This document shows positions 1-8,202 of a stretch of 19,956 nt of DNA, in pieces. The position numbers were made by a program, and so were the translations under genes. The stretch is taken from positions 1-19,956 of the forward strand of contig CAZQFX010000039.1 of the NCBI GenBank assembly GCA_964592775.1, in the 5' to 3' direction. Every line of letters begins with the position of its first letter. The first letter of the stretch is position 1. The DNA comes from SURF-21 sp964592775. GTDB taxonomy: Bacteria; Actinomycetota; Geothermincolia; Geothermincolales; RBG-13-55-18. The notes beneath the pieces are model-generated. The model had not been told where the DNA came from. It saw only the letters and a list, made by a program, of their open reading frames with translations, and searched no databases.

Positions 1-1061
<1,061 letters not shown>

Positions 1062-1085
1062 CCAATTCCACTTCCCTCTCGGTCA

Positions 1086-1204
1086 GGGGTCTGGTCTCGA
1101 ATATCGGGTTATCTGCCAGAAAAAGGAAGCTGGCCGGCAAGGCAGGGGCAAGGTATTAGGCTGCCAAATAATGGTTGGAAACTCGATATTCGAGACCTGA
1201 CCCC
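1086..1204. repeat. 25-bp inverted repeat pair between hspR and clpB
   Basis: The arms at 1086-1110 and 1180-1204 are reverse complements over 25 bases with two mismatches, including the exact 14-mer GGTCTCGAATATCG. They enclose 69 bases. Both arms start with GGGGTC, a word that recurs at two other intergenic places here (2785-2795 and 13329-13339). The whole resembles a small mobile or REP-type palindromic unit inserted in the operon. It would also fold in the hspR-clpB transcript, where it could act as a partial terminator or a processing site. No U-tract follows, so a plain intrinsic terminator is unlikely. Confidence 0.8.
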
Positions 1205-1205
1205 C

Positions 1206-1601
1206 TTACTTCCTCAGCATCACTTCGCCGCGCGGCACCGGCACGATATCGTTGCGGAAGCTCTTCATTACCTGCCGCACCCGTTCCTCTGCGTCCCTCC
1301 GCATCCCCTCCAGTTCCGCCTCCAGGGACCGCATGCGTGCGCTCATGCCCTCCATGCGCAGGCGCATGTCCAGGACCATCTTCACCCCGGCCAGGTTCAC
1401 GCCCATATCCCGGGTGAGTTCCTGGATAAGCCGGCAGCGCTCGATGTCCGCCTCGGAATAGCGCCTGCGGTCGCGCACCCTTGCGGGGTTGATCAGCCCC
1501 TTGCGCTCGTAGATGCGCAGGGTCTGCGGGTGCACGTCCGCCAGGCGCGCCGCCACGCTGATGACATATACCGGCTCGTCGTTCACGTTACTCGCGTCCA
1601 T
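1206..1601 (-). CDS. hspR: HspR, MerR-family heat-shock repressor
   Basis: 131-residue repressor of the dnaK operon. A MerR-type winged-helix DNA-binding region spans about residues 12-60, with VAARLADVHPQTLRIYERKG (helix-turn-helix) followed by RDRRRYSEADIERCRLIQEL. The rest is a short coiled segment ending in basic residues. Known HspR binds HAIR elements (CTTGAGT-N7-ACTCAAG) with DnaK as co-repressor; a matching site lies over the dnaK promoter at 5979-5999, so a negative feedback loop is expected. The start at 1601 lies 10 bases after the dnaJ stop with a GGTGGTGGAGG ribosome site, so translation is probably coupled to dnaJ. HspR next to dnaJ, rather than HrcA/CIRCE, is the actinobacterial pattern. 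Confidence 0.95.
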   Translation of the reverse strand: MDASNVNDEPVYVISVAARLADVHPQTLRIYERKGLINPARVRDRRRYSEADIERCRLIQELTRDMGVNLAGVKMVLDMRLRMEGMSARMRSLEAELEGMRRDAEERVRQVMKSFRNDIVPVPRGEVMLRK

Positions 1602-1611
1602 CCTCCACCAC

Positions 1612-2733
1612 CTACTCCTTCAGAAAGGCGCGGATGTCCTCTTTTTCCAGCTCCTGAAGCTTTTTCACCAGTTCTTTCTCTTTCGCCGTCAGCTTCCTGG
1701 GGACGACCACGCGCGCGGTCACGATCATGTCACCGTGCCCCTTGCCCCTGGCCTTGGGGGCGCCCTTGCCCCGCAGCCGGAACTTGCGCCCGTCCGAGGT
1801 GCCCGCCGGCACCTTCAGCTTCACCTTCCCGTTGATGGTAGGCACCTCCACCGTCGTCCCCATGGCCGCCTCGGGGAAGGTTATGGGGAGTTCGAGAAGG
1901 ATATCCCTGTCCTTTCGCTTGAAAAACTTGTGCGGCTTGACGTGCACGTTCACGTAGAGATCCCCCGGCGCCCCTCCCAGCGGGCCGGCCTCGCCCCTGC
2001 CGGGAAAACGCACCTTGCCGCCGTCGTTTATCCCCTGCGGGATCTTGACCTTGATGCTGCGCGGCATCTCCACTGCTCCCGTGCCGCGGCAGGTCTCGCA
2101 GGGGTCCTCGATGACCGTGCCCCTGCCGCCGCAGGCCGGGCAGGGGCGCGAGAAAGCGAAGGGTCCCTGGTTCTGGGACACGGAGCCCCTGCCGCCGCAG
2201 GTGGGGCAGGTCTTGGGGAGCGTGCCCGGCTTTGCGCCGCTCCCCTTGCAGGCGGGGCAGGCGCTCCTGCCGGTTACCGTGAGCGTCACCGTGACGCCGG
2301 AAATAGCCTCGTCGAAGGAGATGGTCACGTCCGTCTGGAGGTCACGCCCCTTCATCGACTCCCTGCGGCGGCCGGTGCCCGTGCCCATGCCGCCGAAGAG
2401 GTTGAAGAGGTCGCCCAGGTCCCCGATATCACCGGAATACGTGTAGGTGCGCGAGCCGGGCCGCGAGCCGAAATCGAAGGGCCCGAAACCGGGTCCAGGC
2501 CCACCCGAGCCACCGAACATGCCGCCCGAGTCGTACTGCTTGCGCTTCTCCGCGTTGGAGAGCACCTCGTATGCCTCGGACACTTCCTTGAACTTCTCCT
2601 CCGAGGCCTTGTCTCCGGGATTGGTGTCGGGGTGGTACTTGCGGGCGAGCTTGCGGTAGGCGTCCTTTATCTCCTTCTCTGACGCCTTTTTATCAATCCC
2701 CAAGGTTTTATAATAATCCTTAACTCCGTCCAT
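1612..2733 (-). CDS. dnaJ: DnaJ co-chaperone (type I Hsp40)
   Basis: 373 residues, the usual length for a full type I DnaJ, which delivers substrates to DnaK and stimulates its ATPase. Domains in order: J domain (about 5-70) with the essential HPD in YHPDTNPGDK; a Gly/Phe-rich stretch with GGMFGGSGGPGPGFGPFDFG; the zinc-finger region with four CxxCxGxG repeats (CPACKGSG, CPTCGGRG, CPACGGRG, CETCRGTG); and a C-terminal substrate-binding domain with KIPQGINDGGKVRFPGRGEAG. The start at 2733 has GGTGAG about 5 bases upstream. It follows grpE by 108 bases containing a hairpin, and is followed after 10 bases by hspR. Confidence 0.97.
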   Translation of the reverse strand: MDGVKDYYKTLGIDKKASEKEIKDAYRKLARKYHPDTNPGDKASEEKFKEVSEAYEVLSNAEKRKQYDSGGMFGGSGGPGPGFGPFDFGSRPGSRTYTYSGDIGDLGDLFNLFGGMGTGTGRRRESMKGRDLQTDVTISFDEAISGVTVTLTVTGRSACPACKGSGAKPGTLPKTCPTCGGRGSVSQNQGPFAFSRPCPACGGRGTVIEDPCETCRGTGAVEMPRSIKVKIPQGINDGGKVRFPGRGEAGPLGGAPGDLYVNVHVKPHKFFKRKDRDILLELPITFPEAAMGTTVEVPTINGKVKLKVPAGTSDGRKFRLRGKGAPKARGKGHGDMIVTARVVVPRKLTAKEKELVKKLQELEKEDIRAFLKE

Positions 2734-2771
2734 TAAGTCTCACCCACGTTACGATCCGTTTCCCGAAGGGT

Positions 2772-2795
2772 GGGGTAAGGATTTATCCTGACCCC
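2772..2795. repeat. Hairpin in grpE-dnaJ spacer
   Basis: GGGGTAAGGAT, a 2-base loop, then ATCCTGACCCC: an 11-bp stem with one mismatch. Read on the minus strand the first arm is GGGGTCAGGAT, sharing GGGGTCAGG with the inverted-repeat arms near clpB. There is no T-tract, so an RNA processing or stability element, or a mobile-repeat remnant, is more likely than a full terminator. Confidence 0.75.
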
Positions 2796-2841
2796 GTTCC
2801 CGATTACTTACCTCCCACGCCGCGATCTAGTTCCCCGGCCC

Positions 2842-3423
2842 CTAATTGCACTTGCTCACCGTCGCGCGGGCCGGCCGCAGCAGGCTGCCCTTGTACTTGT
2901 AGCCTTTCTGGTGCACCTCGACCACCGTCTCGTCATCGTGGTCGTCGCTGGCCACCGCCATCACCGCCTCGCACACCTCGGGATCGAACCGGTGGCCGCG
3001 GGGGTTTATCTCCTCCAGCCCCTCCCGCTTCAGGAGCGCCGTGAGTTCTTCGTAGACCATGCGCACGCCCTGCGCCAGCCGGTCATCGCGTTCGCCCGCG
3101 GAATCCAGCGCCATCTCCAGGTTGTCGATCACCGGGAGCAGCGCGGTGATGATGGAGCGGTTGGCCTGGTCGATGATGCGGGTCTGCTCCCTGATCATCC
3201 TCTTGCGGTAGTTCTCGAGCTCCGCCTTCTGCCTCTGCGCGTCGTCCAGGTATTCTCCCGCCTTCGCCCGCGCTTCCTCCAGCTTGCCCTCGAGCGCAAG
3301 CACCGTTTCCTCAAGTTCTTTCTTGGTCATGGCATGCAGCTCGCGGCGGCGTTCATCCTTCGGATCAACCGCGCTCTCCCGCGCGGCCTTCTTGTCCTTC
3401 TGCTCTTTCCTGTCTTCACTCAT
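2842..3423 (-). CDS. grpE: GrpE nucleotide-exchange factor
   Basis: 193 residues. GrpE is the ADP-release factor of DnaK and often a thermosensor. A charged N-terminus (MSEDRKEQKDKKAARES) leads into a long coiled coil, about residues 28-85, containing AELENYRKRMIREQ, a hallmark of the family. Then come DNLEMALDS and the C-terminal beta domain with PRGHRFDPEVCEAVM and HQKGYKYKGSLLRPARATVSK, the conserved GrpE ending. The start at 3423 has GAAGGTGAG 5-6 bases upstream. It sits between hsp20 and dnaJ in the operon. Confidence 0.96.
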   Translation of the reverse strand: MSEDRKEQKDKKAARESAVDPKDERRRELHAMTKKELEETVLALEGKLEEARAKAGEYLDDAQRQKAELENYRKRMIREQTRIIDQANRSIITALLPVIDNLEMALDSAGERDDRLAQGVRMVYEELTALLKREGLEEINPRGHRFDPEVCEAVMAVASDDHDDETVVEVHQKGYKYKGSLLRPARATVSKCN

Positions 3424-3444
3424 CCGTTCTCACCTTCTCTTATT

Positions 3445-3508
3445 CCCCGGACTCCCATAGGCGGGGGCTGGTCGGTCATGGCCAGCCCCCTTGCAGGACC
3501 GTCCGGGG
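3445..3508. repeat. Nested hairpin in hsp20-grpE spacer
   Basis: The outer stem is CCCCGGAC (3445-3452) with GTCCGGGG (3501-3508). The inner stem is GGGGGCTGG (3463-3471) with CCAGCCCCC (3482-3490). Both are perfect. The structure fills most of the 91-base spacer and has no U-tract on the coding strand, pointing to transcript processing or attenuation rather than simple termination. Confidence 0.78.
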
Positions 3509-3514
3509 AAGAAG

Positions 3515-3982
3515 TTATTCCTTCTTCTCGCTCTCCACCGCGATGGGGACCTGCTTCGGCCTGGCCTCCGCCGCCTTGGGCAGCTCTATCTTGAGCACGC
3601 CTCCGCTGACGGAAGCGGTGACCTTCTCCTCGTCCACCTTGCGCGGCAGGGGGACGTTGCGCTCGAAGTATCCGTATGCCCTCTCGATGCGGTGGTAGTT
3701 CTCCTCCTTCACCTCTTCCGCGAACTTCCTCTCGCCCTTGATATGCAGGATATCGTCCTCGAGCGAGATGTCGATATCCTTGGCCTCGAGGCCCGGCAGC
3801 TCGACCTCTACGGTCAGCTTGTCGTCGCTCTCGAACATGTCGAGCGCCGGCGCCCATACGGCAGCGGCCTCCATCGCCGCCGGCCTCTCTCCTCCCCTGA
3901 AGAAGCTGCGCCGGAAGAGGCTGTTGACCTCGTCCTGCAGGTTCATCAGGTCACGGAATGGGTCCCACCTTACGATAGCCAT
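3515..3982 (-). CDS. Small heat-shock protein, Hsp20/alpha-crystallin family
   Basis: 155-residue ATP-independent holdase that binds unfolding proteins and passes them to DnaK/ClpB. It opens MAIVRWDPFRDLMNLQDEVN, the usual bacterial Hsp20 start. The alpha-crystallin domain runs from about residue 44 (APALDMFESDDKLTVEVELPG) through ISLEDDILHIKGER and ERAYGYFERNVPLP to SGGVLKIELPK. The C-terminal tail is short and charged. The start at 3982 has AAAGGAGGA 6-8 bases upstream; the reading frame extends 22 codons further but without a better site. Its position between dnaK and grpE departs from the common dnaK-grpE-dnaJ-hspR order and suggests co-induction under HspR. Confidence 0.95.
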   Translation of the reverse strand: MAIVRWDPFRDLMNLQDEVNSLFRRSFFRGGERPAAMEAAAVWAPALDMFESDDKLTVEVELPGLEAKDIDISLEDDILHIKGERKFAEEVKEENYHRIERAYGYFERNVPLPRKVDEEKVTASVSGGVLKIELPKAAEARPKQVPIAVESEKKE

Positions 3983-4014
3983 GCTTCTTCCTCCTTTCTT
4001 TCCTCGGGGGTCCA

Positions 4015-4046
4015 GCCGCCCGTAGCCATCTACGGCACCGGGCGGC
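4015..4046. repeat. Hairpin in dnaK-hsp20 spacer
   Basis: The outer arms are GCCGCCCG (4015-4022) and CGGGCGGC (4039-4046), perfectly complementary. An alternative inner stem is CGTAG/CTACG (4021-4025 with 4030-4034). It begins 24 bases after the dnaK stop on the transcript. No U-tract follows, so partial termination or mRNA 3'-end protection of dnaK is the likelier role. Confidence 0.72.
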
Positions 4047-4069
4047 ATATCGATATGACCCGCGTGCGA

Positions 4070-5908
4070 TCACATCTCCTCGTATTCGGCTTCGTCTATC
4101 ACTTCTCCCTCGGCTTCCTCCGTGGCGCCGTAGCTGCCATCGCCCTCGGGGCCCATGTGGGCTCCCTCCGCCTTGGTCTGCGCGTACATGTGCTCGGCCA
4201 GCTTGTAGGAAGCCTGCATGAGGATTTCCGTCTTGCGCCGGATATCGTCGATGTCCGACCCCTTGAGGGCCTCCTTGACGTCCTCCAGCGCCGTTTCTAT
4301 GGCCTTGCGGTCGTCGGGGGACACCTGGTCGCCCAGATCCCGCAGGCTCTTCTCCGTGGTATACACCAGGCTGTCGGCGTTGTTGCGCACGTCCGCCTCC
4401 TCGCGCTTGCGGCGGTCCTCCTCGGCGTGCGCCTCGGCATCCTTGACCATCCGCTCGATCTCCTCCTCGTTCAGCCCGCTGGAGGCGGTGATGGTGATCT
4501 TCTGCTCGTTTCCCGTCGCCATGTCCTTGGCCGAGACGTGCAGGATGCCGTCGGCATCGATGTCGAAGGCCACCTCTATCTGGGGAATGCCGCGCGGGGC
4601 GGGCGGTATTCCCACGAGGTTGAAGTTGCCGATGAGCTTGTTATATGCGGCCATCTCGCGCTCGCCCTGGTAGACCTTGATGTCCACGCTGGTCTGGCCG
4701 TCCGCAGCGGTGGTGAAGATCTCGCTCTTGCGCGTCGGTATGGTGGTGTTGCGCTCGATGAGCTTGGTGAACACGCCGCCCAGGGTCTCGATGCCCAGGG
4801 AAAGCGGGGTCACGTCCAGAAGCAGGACATCCTTCACCTCGCCCTTGAGCACCCCCGCCTGGATGGCGGCCCCCATGGCCACGACCTCGTCGGGGTTGAT
4901 GCCCTTGTGCGGCTCCTTGCCGCCGCTGAGCTTGCGCACCATCTCCTGCACCATGGGCATGCGCGTGGACCCGCCGACCAGGATGACGTGGTCGATCTTC
5001 TTGGGGTCCATGTTGGAGTCCTTCAAGGCGCGCTTGAAAGGGCCGACGCACTTCTCCAGCAGGTCCGCGGTCATCTTCTCGAACTCCGACCTGGAGAGGT
5101 TCATGTCCAGGTGCAGGGGCCCATCGGGAGTCGCGGTGACGAAGGGCAGGTTGATATTGGTCTGCGTGGTCGTGGACAGCTCTATCTTGGCCTTCTCCGC
5201 CGCCTCCTTCAGCCTCTGCAGGGCCATCTTGTCCTCGCGCAGGTCGATCCCGTTCCTGGCCTTGAAATCGTCCGCCATCCAGTCGATGACGCGCTGGTCC
5301 CAGTCGTCGCCCCCCAGTTGCGTGTTGCCGGCGGTCGACTTGACCTCGAAGACGCCCTCCCCGATGTCCAGGATGGAGACGTCGAAAGTGCCGCCGCCCA
5401 GGTCGAACACCAGTATGGTCTGGTCGTTCTCCTTGTCCAGCCCGTAGGCCAGGGAGGACGCGGTGGGCTCGTTGATGATGCCCAGCACGTTGAGGCCCGC
5501 GATACGGCCCGCCTCCTTGGTGGCGGTCCTCTGGGAGTCGTTGAAGTAGGCGGGGACGGTGATCACGGCGTCCGTGATCTTCTCGCCCAGGTACTCCTCC
5601 GCGTCGGCCTTCAGCTTCTGCAATATCTTGGCCGATATCTCCTGAGGGCTGTATTCCTTGTCGCCCAGCTTCACCTTTTCCGCCGTCCCCATCTTCCTCT
5701 TGATGGAGGCGACGGTGTTGTCGGGGTTGGTCACGGCCTGGCGCTTGGCCACCTGGCCGACGAGCCACTCTCCCGACTTGGATATGGCCACCACCGACGG
5801 TGTGGTCCTGCCACCCTCGCTGTTGGGTATGACGACCGGTTCGCCGCCCTCGAGGACGGCCACGACCGAGTTGGTGGTGCCCAAGTCGATGCCTACTACC
5901 TTTGCCAT
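4070..5908 (-). CDS. dnaK: DnaK (Hsp70) chaperone
   Basis: 612-residue ATP-driven chaperone. Signatures: VGIDLGTTNSVVAVLEGGEP at the N-terminus, VFDLGGGTFDVSILDIGEG, VILVGGSTRMPMVQEMV in the ATPase domain, then DVTPLSLGIETLGGVFTKLI starting the substrate-binding domain, a helical lid, and an acidic tail ending EVIDEAEYEEM. It is shorter than the 638-residue E. coli protein, as usual outside Proteobacteria. I place the start at ATG 5908 rather than GTG 5914: AAGGAGGA lies about 8 bases from the ATG but nearly touches the GTG. It is the first gene of the chaperone operon, directly downstream of a promoter overlapped by HAIR, and its product is also the expected co-repressor of HspR. Confidence 0.98.
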   Translation of the reverse strand: MAKVVGIDLGTTNSVVAVLEGGEPVVIPNSEGGRTTPSVVAISKSGEWLVGQVAKRQAVTNPDNTVASIKRKMGTAEKVKLGDKEYSPQEISAKILQKLKADAEEYLGEKITDAVITVPAYFNDSQRTATKEAGRIAGLNVLGIINEPTASSLAYGLDKENDQTILVFDLGGGTFDVSILDIGEGVFEVKSTAGNTQLGGDDWDQRVIDWMADDFKARNGIDLREDKMALQRLKEAAEKAKIELSTTTQTNINLPFVTATPDGPLHLDMNLSRSEFEKMTADLLEKCVGPFKRALKDSNMDPKKIDHVILVGGSTRMPMVQEMVRKLSGGKEPHKGINPDEVVAMGAAIQAGVLKGEVKDVLLLDVTPLSLGIETLGGVFTKLIERNTTIPTRKSEIFTTAADGQTSVDIKVYQGEREMAAYNKLIGNFNLVGIPPAPRGIPQIEVAFDIDADGILHVSAKDMATGNEQKITITASSGLNEEEIERMVKDAEAHAEEDRRKREEADVRNNADSLVYTTEKSLRDLGDQVSPDDRKAIETALEDVKEALKGSDIDDIRRKTEILMQASYKLAEHMYAQTKAEGAHMGPEGDGSYGATEEAEGEVIDEAEYEEM

Positions 5909-5969
5909 TTTCACTTCCTCCTTAATCGAAAATGTCGTTTCAGCATGGTAAACCGCTTAATCCTCCCTA

Positions 5970-5998
5970 AATATAACTCTTGATATTATTATTGTCAA
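5970..5998 (-). promoter_or_regulatory. Promoter of the dnaK operon
   Basis: Reading the minus strand: TTGACA (5993-5998), exactly 17 bases, TATATT (5970-5975). This near-consensus sigma70-type promoter lies about 60 bases before the dnaK start and is followed by a strong AAGGAGG ribosome site. Its -35 and spacer are covered by the HAIR element. Confidence 0.85.
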
Positions 5999-5999
5999 G
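5979..5999. promoter_or_regulatory. HAIR operator for HspR
   Basis: CTTGA-N11-TCAAG, a perfect 5-bp inverted repeat with the spacing of the HAIR consensus (CTTGAGT-N7-ACTCAAG), though the inner GT/AC positions are not kept. It overlaps the -35 box and spacer of the dnaK promoter, the position expected for a repressor site. hspR is in the same operon. Confidence 0.85.
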
Positions 6000-6116
6000 A
6001 CATTTGATAATTATAATTGGTATATAGGGGATTCATCCAATTACTCCCTGTTTTCGCAGTTGGAAGGCTGCCTGATGAGTTTCGGGGAGGGGCTTGGGGG
6101 CGTACCCGCGGTATTC

Positions 6117-7034
6117 TCAGCTCAGTACCGCGTTTAAGCCATATACGAAATAGAAGATCAGCATGCCCAGGATGGGATACACAAGCAGGCCGGCGTTGAA
6201 GCGGATATGGGGAGGGCGCCATAGCAGGTGCATCCCCACGGTGAAGACGATGGCCCCCGGCAGGGCCATGGCGATAAAGAGCTTGAATATCCCGGGGGCC
6301 GGCAGGATCAGGCTGATAACCGCCACGGGCACCAGCAGCACGCACATGGGGATCATGGCATCGATGGTGCGCTTGGCCCCGAACACAACCCCCGTGGTGC
6401 GGAATCCCGCCGCCTCGTCGAAGGGGACGTCGTTGGCCATGCTCGGCATGTACAGGGTGGCTGAGAAGAGGAAGCCGAAGACCAGGGGCCAGGCGGGCGG
6501 CCAGGTAGCGGGGTTAACCGCCCTCCATCCCGCTATCAGCAGGACGACGGCGCCGGCGGCGTTGGTGACGATGTCCAGTATGGGCCTGTTCTTGAAGCGG
6601 AACCATGGATGGGAGTAGAGGATCCCGAGGATGACCACCGATGCGACCATGTATATGGCGAACTGCGTGTTCACGAGCAGGGAAAAACCGACGCAGCCCA
6701 AGCCGGTGAGCAGGAAGAGCAAGACCGTCTCCAACTTGCTCATCTCCCCCGTGGCGAAGGGCTGGTCGGACATGTGCAGGTCCCCCTTGTACATGTCGTT
6801 GTGCAGGCGGTCCGATTCCACGTCGGCGTAGAAGTTCAGGGAGCTGGAGAAGAACGAGCCGCAGAGAAATCCCAGGTACATGCAGGCCAGCTTGTACCCC
6901 GCCAGGCTCCCTCCCGTCGCCGCCGAGCACGCGAACCCCAGGGTGGTGGGGAAGATGTATATAAACATGGTCTTGACGCGGAAAAGGACGCAGTACTTGC
7001 GCAGAAAAGCTTCCAGACGAGAACTCTTATCCAT
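6117..7034 (-). CDS. UbiA-family membrane prenyltransferase
   Basis: 305-residue integral membrane enzyme of the superfamily that moves an isoprenoid chain from a diphosphate to an acceptor such as a quinone ring, a tetrapyrrole or a glycerol phosphate. Two Asp-rich motifs bind the Mg-diphosphate: NFYADVESD (N67, D71, D75) and DVPFDEAAG (D202, D206). Between them lies YSHPWFRFKNRP, like the YS-P-L-K loop of chlorophyll and quinone prenyltransferases. Eight or nine hydrophobic segments are visible. The start at 7034 follows GAGGAGGGCAGG. No quinone or tetrapyrrole gene is adjacent, so the acceptor cannot be named. The gene stands alone, upstream of dnaK and transcribed in the same direction. 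Confidence 0.88.
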   Translation of the reverse strand: MDKSSRLEAFLRKYCVLFRVKTMFIYIFPTTLGFACSAATGGSLAGYKLACMYLGFLCGSFFSSSLNFYADVESDRLHNDMYKGDLHMSDQPFATGEMSKLETVLLFLLTGLGCVGFSLLVNTQFAIYMVASVVILGILYSHPWFRFKNRPILDIVTNAAGAVVLLIAGWRAVNPATWPPAWPLVFGFLFSATLYMPSMANDVPFDEAAGFRTTGVVFGAKRTIDAMIPMCVLLVPVAVISLILPAPGIFKLFIAMALPGAIVFTVGMHLLWRPPHIRFNAGLLVYPILGMLIFYFVYGLNAVLS

Positions 7035-7065
7035 CCTGCCCTCCTCGCGCCTCTACGTTGCATCA

Positions 7066-7094
7066 AGTAAAACAGAAATAGCCGAGGCGTTCAA
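7066..7094 (-). promoter_or_regulatory. Possible promoter of the UbiA-family gene
   Basis: On the minus strand: TTGAAC (7089-7094), 17 bases, TTTACT (7066-7071), about 32 bases before the start codon. The -35 is good and the -10 poor. Confidence 0.35.
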
Positions 7095-7125
7095 CAGAAC
7101 CTCCCGCGGCAAGGTGCCGAAGAGG

Positions 7126-7193
7126 CGCAGCGATGTGCCACGATCGCATAATATTTCGCTGCGTATTGAATGCAACGGCCAGAGTAGGGATGC
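7126..7193. repeat. Dispersed palindromic repeat, copy 1
   Basis: The core at 7156-7193 matches the reverse complement of 14134-14171 at 35 of 38 bases (TCGCTGCGTATTGAATGCAAC shared exactly). An 8-bp inverted repeat CGCAGCGA/TCGCTGCG (7126-7133 with 7156-7163) makes the unit partly palindromic. No coding capacity is apparent. Confidence 0.7.
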
Positions 7194-7227
7194 CGCAGCT
7201 CGGCAAAGGGGATTTGATGCAGGAGAC

Positions 7228-7377
7228 GAGCCTGTTGCATAAACCTCGTACGAATCCCGCTCTCCCGGAATCGCGGCAAAATAGGCATCATAATGGAGGG
7301 CGAACCGTCAATAACGGGCCATTTCGGTGAATATGTGGAGAGCGATATGTCTGACGCGGGGTTTGCGCGACAGCCTC
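7228..7377. mobile_element. 150-bp MITE-like element, copy 1
   Basis: It shares 144 of 150 bases with 11512-11661, same orientation, no gaps. The ends form an imperfect terminal inverted repeat: GAGCCTGTTGCATAAACC at the left against GAGGCTGTCGCGCAAACC read inward from the right. The element is bounded by a perfect 4-bp direct duplication, AGAC (7224-7227 and 7378-7381). It has no transposase and would need one acting in trans. It lies in the gene-free interval between the UbiA and glycosylase-like genes. Confidence 0.85.
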
Positions 7378-7454
7378 AGACGTTGCATTATCAATACCGT
7401 TGACGATAAGCGCCTCGTCAAGCTCGGCCTGCGTTGCGCAATCCTATACATTTT

Positions 7455-8171
7455 CTATCTTTCAACGGTTATCACCCCGGGTAGAGTGTCTTCAACATTC
7501 TTGAGAATAGACCAGAAGACGGAGGCCGCTTCCTTTTCCCTCGCTATCCTCGCGACGTCCAGCTCGAAGAGCAGGCGCATGGAGAACGCGGTGCCAATGT
7601 CCCCGGCCTTGGGGCTTGCGGGTATCTCGTCCCCCATGGCCTCCCGCAGGGCGACGGCCGCCACCTTCCCCGAGACGACGACGAGTCGTGGCCCGACGAT
7701 GAACAGTTCCTCGGCCAGGAACCCGGCGCAACGCCGCACCTCGTTGCGGGTGACCCTCCGCGGCGGGCAACGCAGGGCGGTGGAAAAATAGGCGCCGCTC
7801 AGGTCCCATCCCCACTCCCCCTCCACCTTCCGCACGAGCTGTTCCCGCCAGTCCCCCCAGGGATCCTCCGCGCTCGCGCCCGGTCCCGGCCTGCCGGCCA
7901 GAAAGAGAACGTCGGCCCCCGGTTCCCCGCAGCCGGGGACACCCTTCCCGCCCCCGGGGCAGGAGCCGCATCGCGCCACGGCCGTCCTGAGAGCATGCAG
8001 GTCTGCCAGGAGTTTCTCCATGATGGCCGTCGCGGCATCGCCATCCCCCGCGCCGGCTCGGCCGTCTTCGACCCCGTTTTCCAAGCATCCTCCCATCATA
8101 TGAAGCAGCGGCGTTTCCCTGCGAGAATTATAAGCCCATGCGGCGACCACGCGCGCATGGATCCCCGCCAT
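7455..8171 (-). CDS. Divergent Fe-S uracil-DNA glycosylase-like protein
   Basis: 238 residues as drawn. The layout recalls family 4/5 uracil-DNA glycosylases: an N-terminal CxxC (C68, C71, in CGSCPGG), a GADVLFLAGRPGPGASAEDPWGDW segment where the family has its glycine-rich motif, YFSTALRCPPRRVTRNEVRRC with C135 and C148, and RLVVVSGKVAAVAL. The four cysteines match the spacing of the 4Fe-4S ligands. However, the C-terminal HPS-type active-site motif is not seen; the equivalent stretch reads FELDVARIAREKEAASVFW. It may have altered catalysis or only keep the fold. The start is uncertain: no strong ribosome site precedes 8171, and the MM at about residues 25-26 or M51 are alternatives. Confidence 0.65.
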   Translation of the reverse strand: MAGIHARVVAAWAYNSRRETPLLHMMGGCLENGVEDGRAGAGDGDAATAIMEKLLADLHALRTAVARCGSCPGGGKGVPGCGEPGADVLFLAGRPGPGASAEDPWGDWREQLVRKVEGEWGWDLSGAYFSTALRCPPRRVTRNEVRRCAGFLAEELFIVGPRLVVVSGKVAAVALREAMGDEIPASPKAGDIGTAFSMRLLFELDVARIAREKEAASVFWSILKNVEDTLPGVITVER

Positions 8172-8202
8172 CTATCACCCGCGCCGGCCTAGGAGGTGGT
8201 AA

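Larger units (their letters stand above)
7035..7454. other. Gene-free interval with two repeats
   Basis: 420 bases without a convincing gene. It holds the possible UbiA promoter, the dispersed palindromic repeat, MITE-like copy 1, and a 7-bp inverted repeat TTGACGA (7400-7406) / TCGTCAA (7415-7421) that could be a weak hairpin downstream of the glycosylase-like gene. Confidence 0.7.

Noticed and set aside
3491..5983. An 830-codon open frame on the plus strand opposite hsp20 and dnaK
   Set aside because: It is the complement of strongly coding dnaK/hsp20 sequence in GC-rich DNA, with no recognisable motif; a long antisense frame is expected there.
5979..5999. CIRCE element for HrcA
   Set aside because: The sequence does not match the TTAGCACTC-N9-GAGTGCTAA pattern, and the operon contains hspR, not hrcA.
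7327..7791. A 154-codon plus-strand frame starting inside MITE-like copy 1
   Set aside because: It begins in the repeat and continues antisense to the glycosylase-like gene; the similar frame in copy 2 diverges at once outside the repeat.
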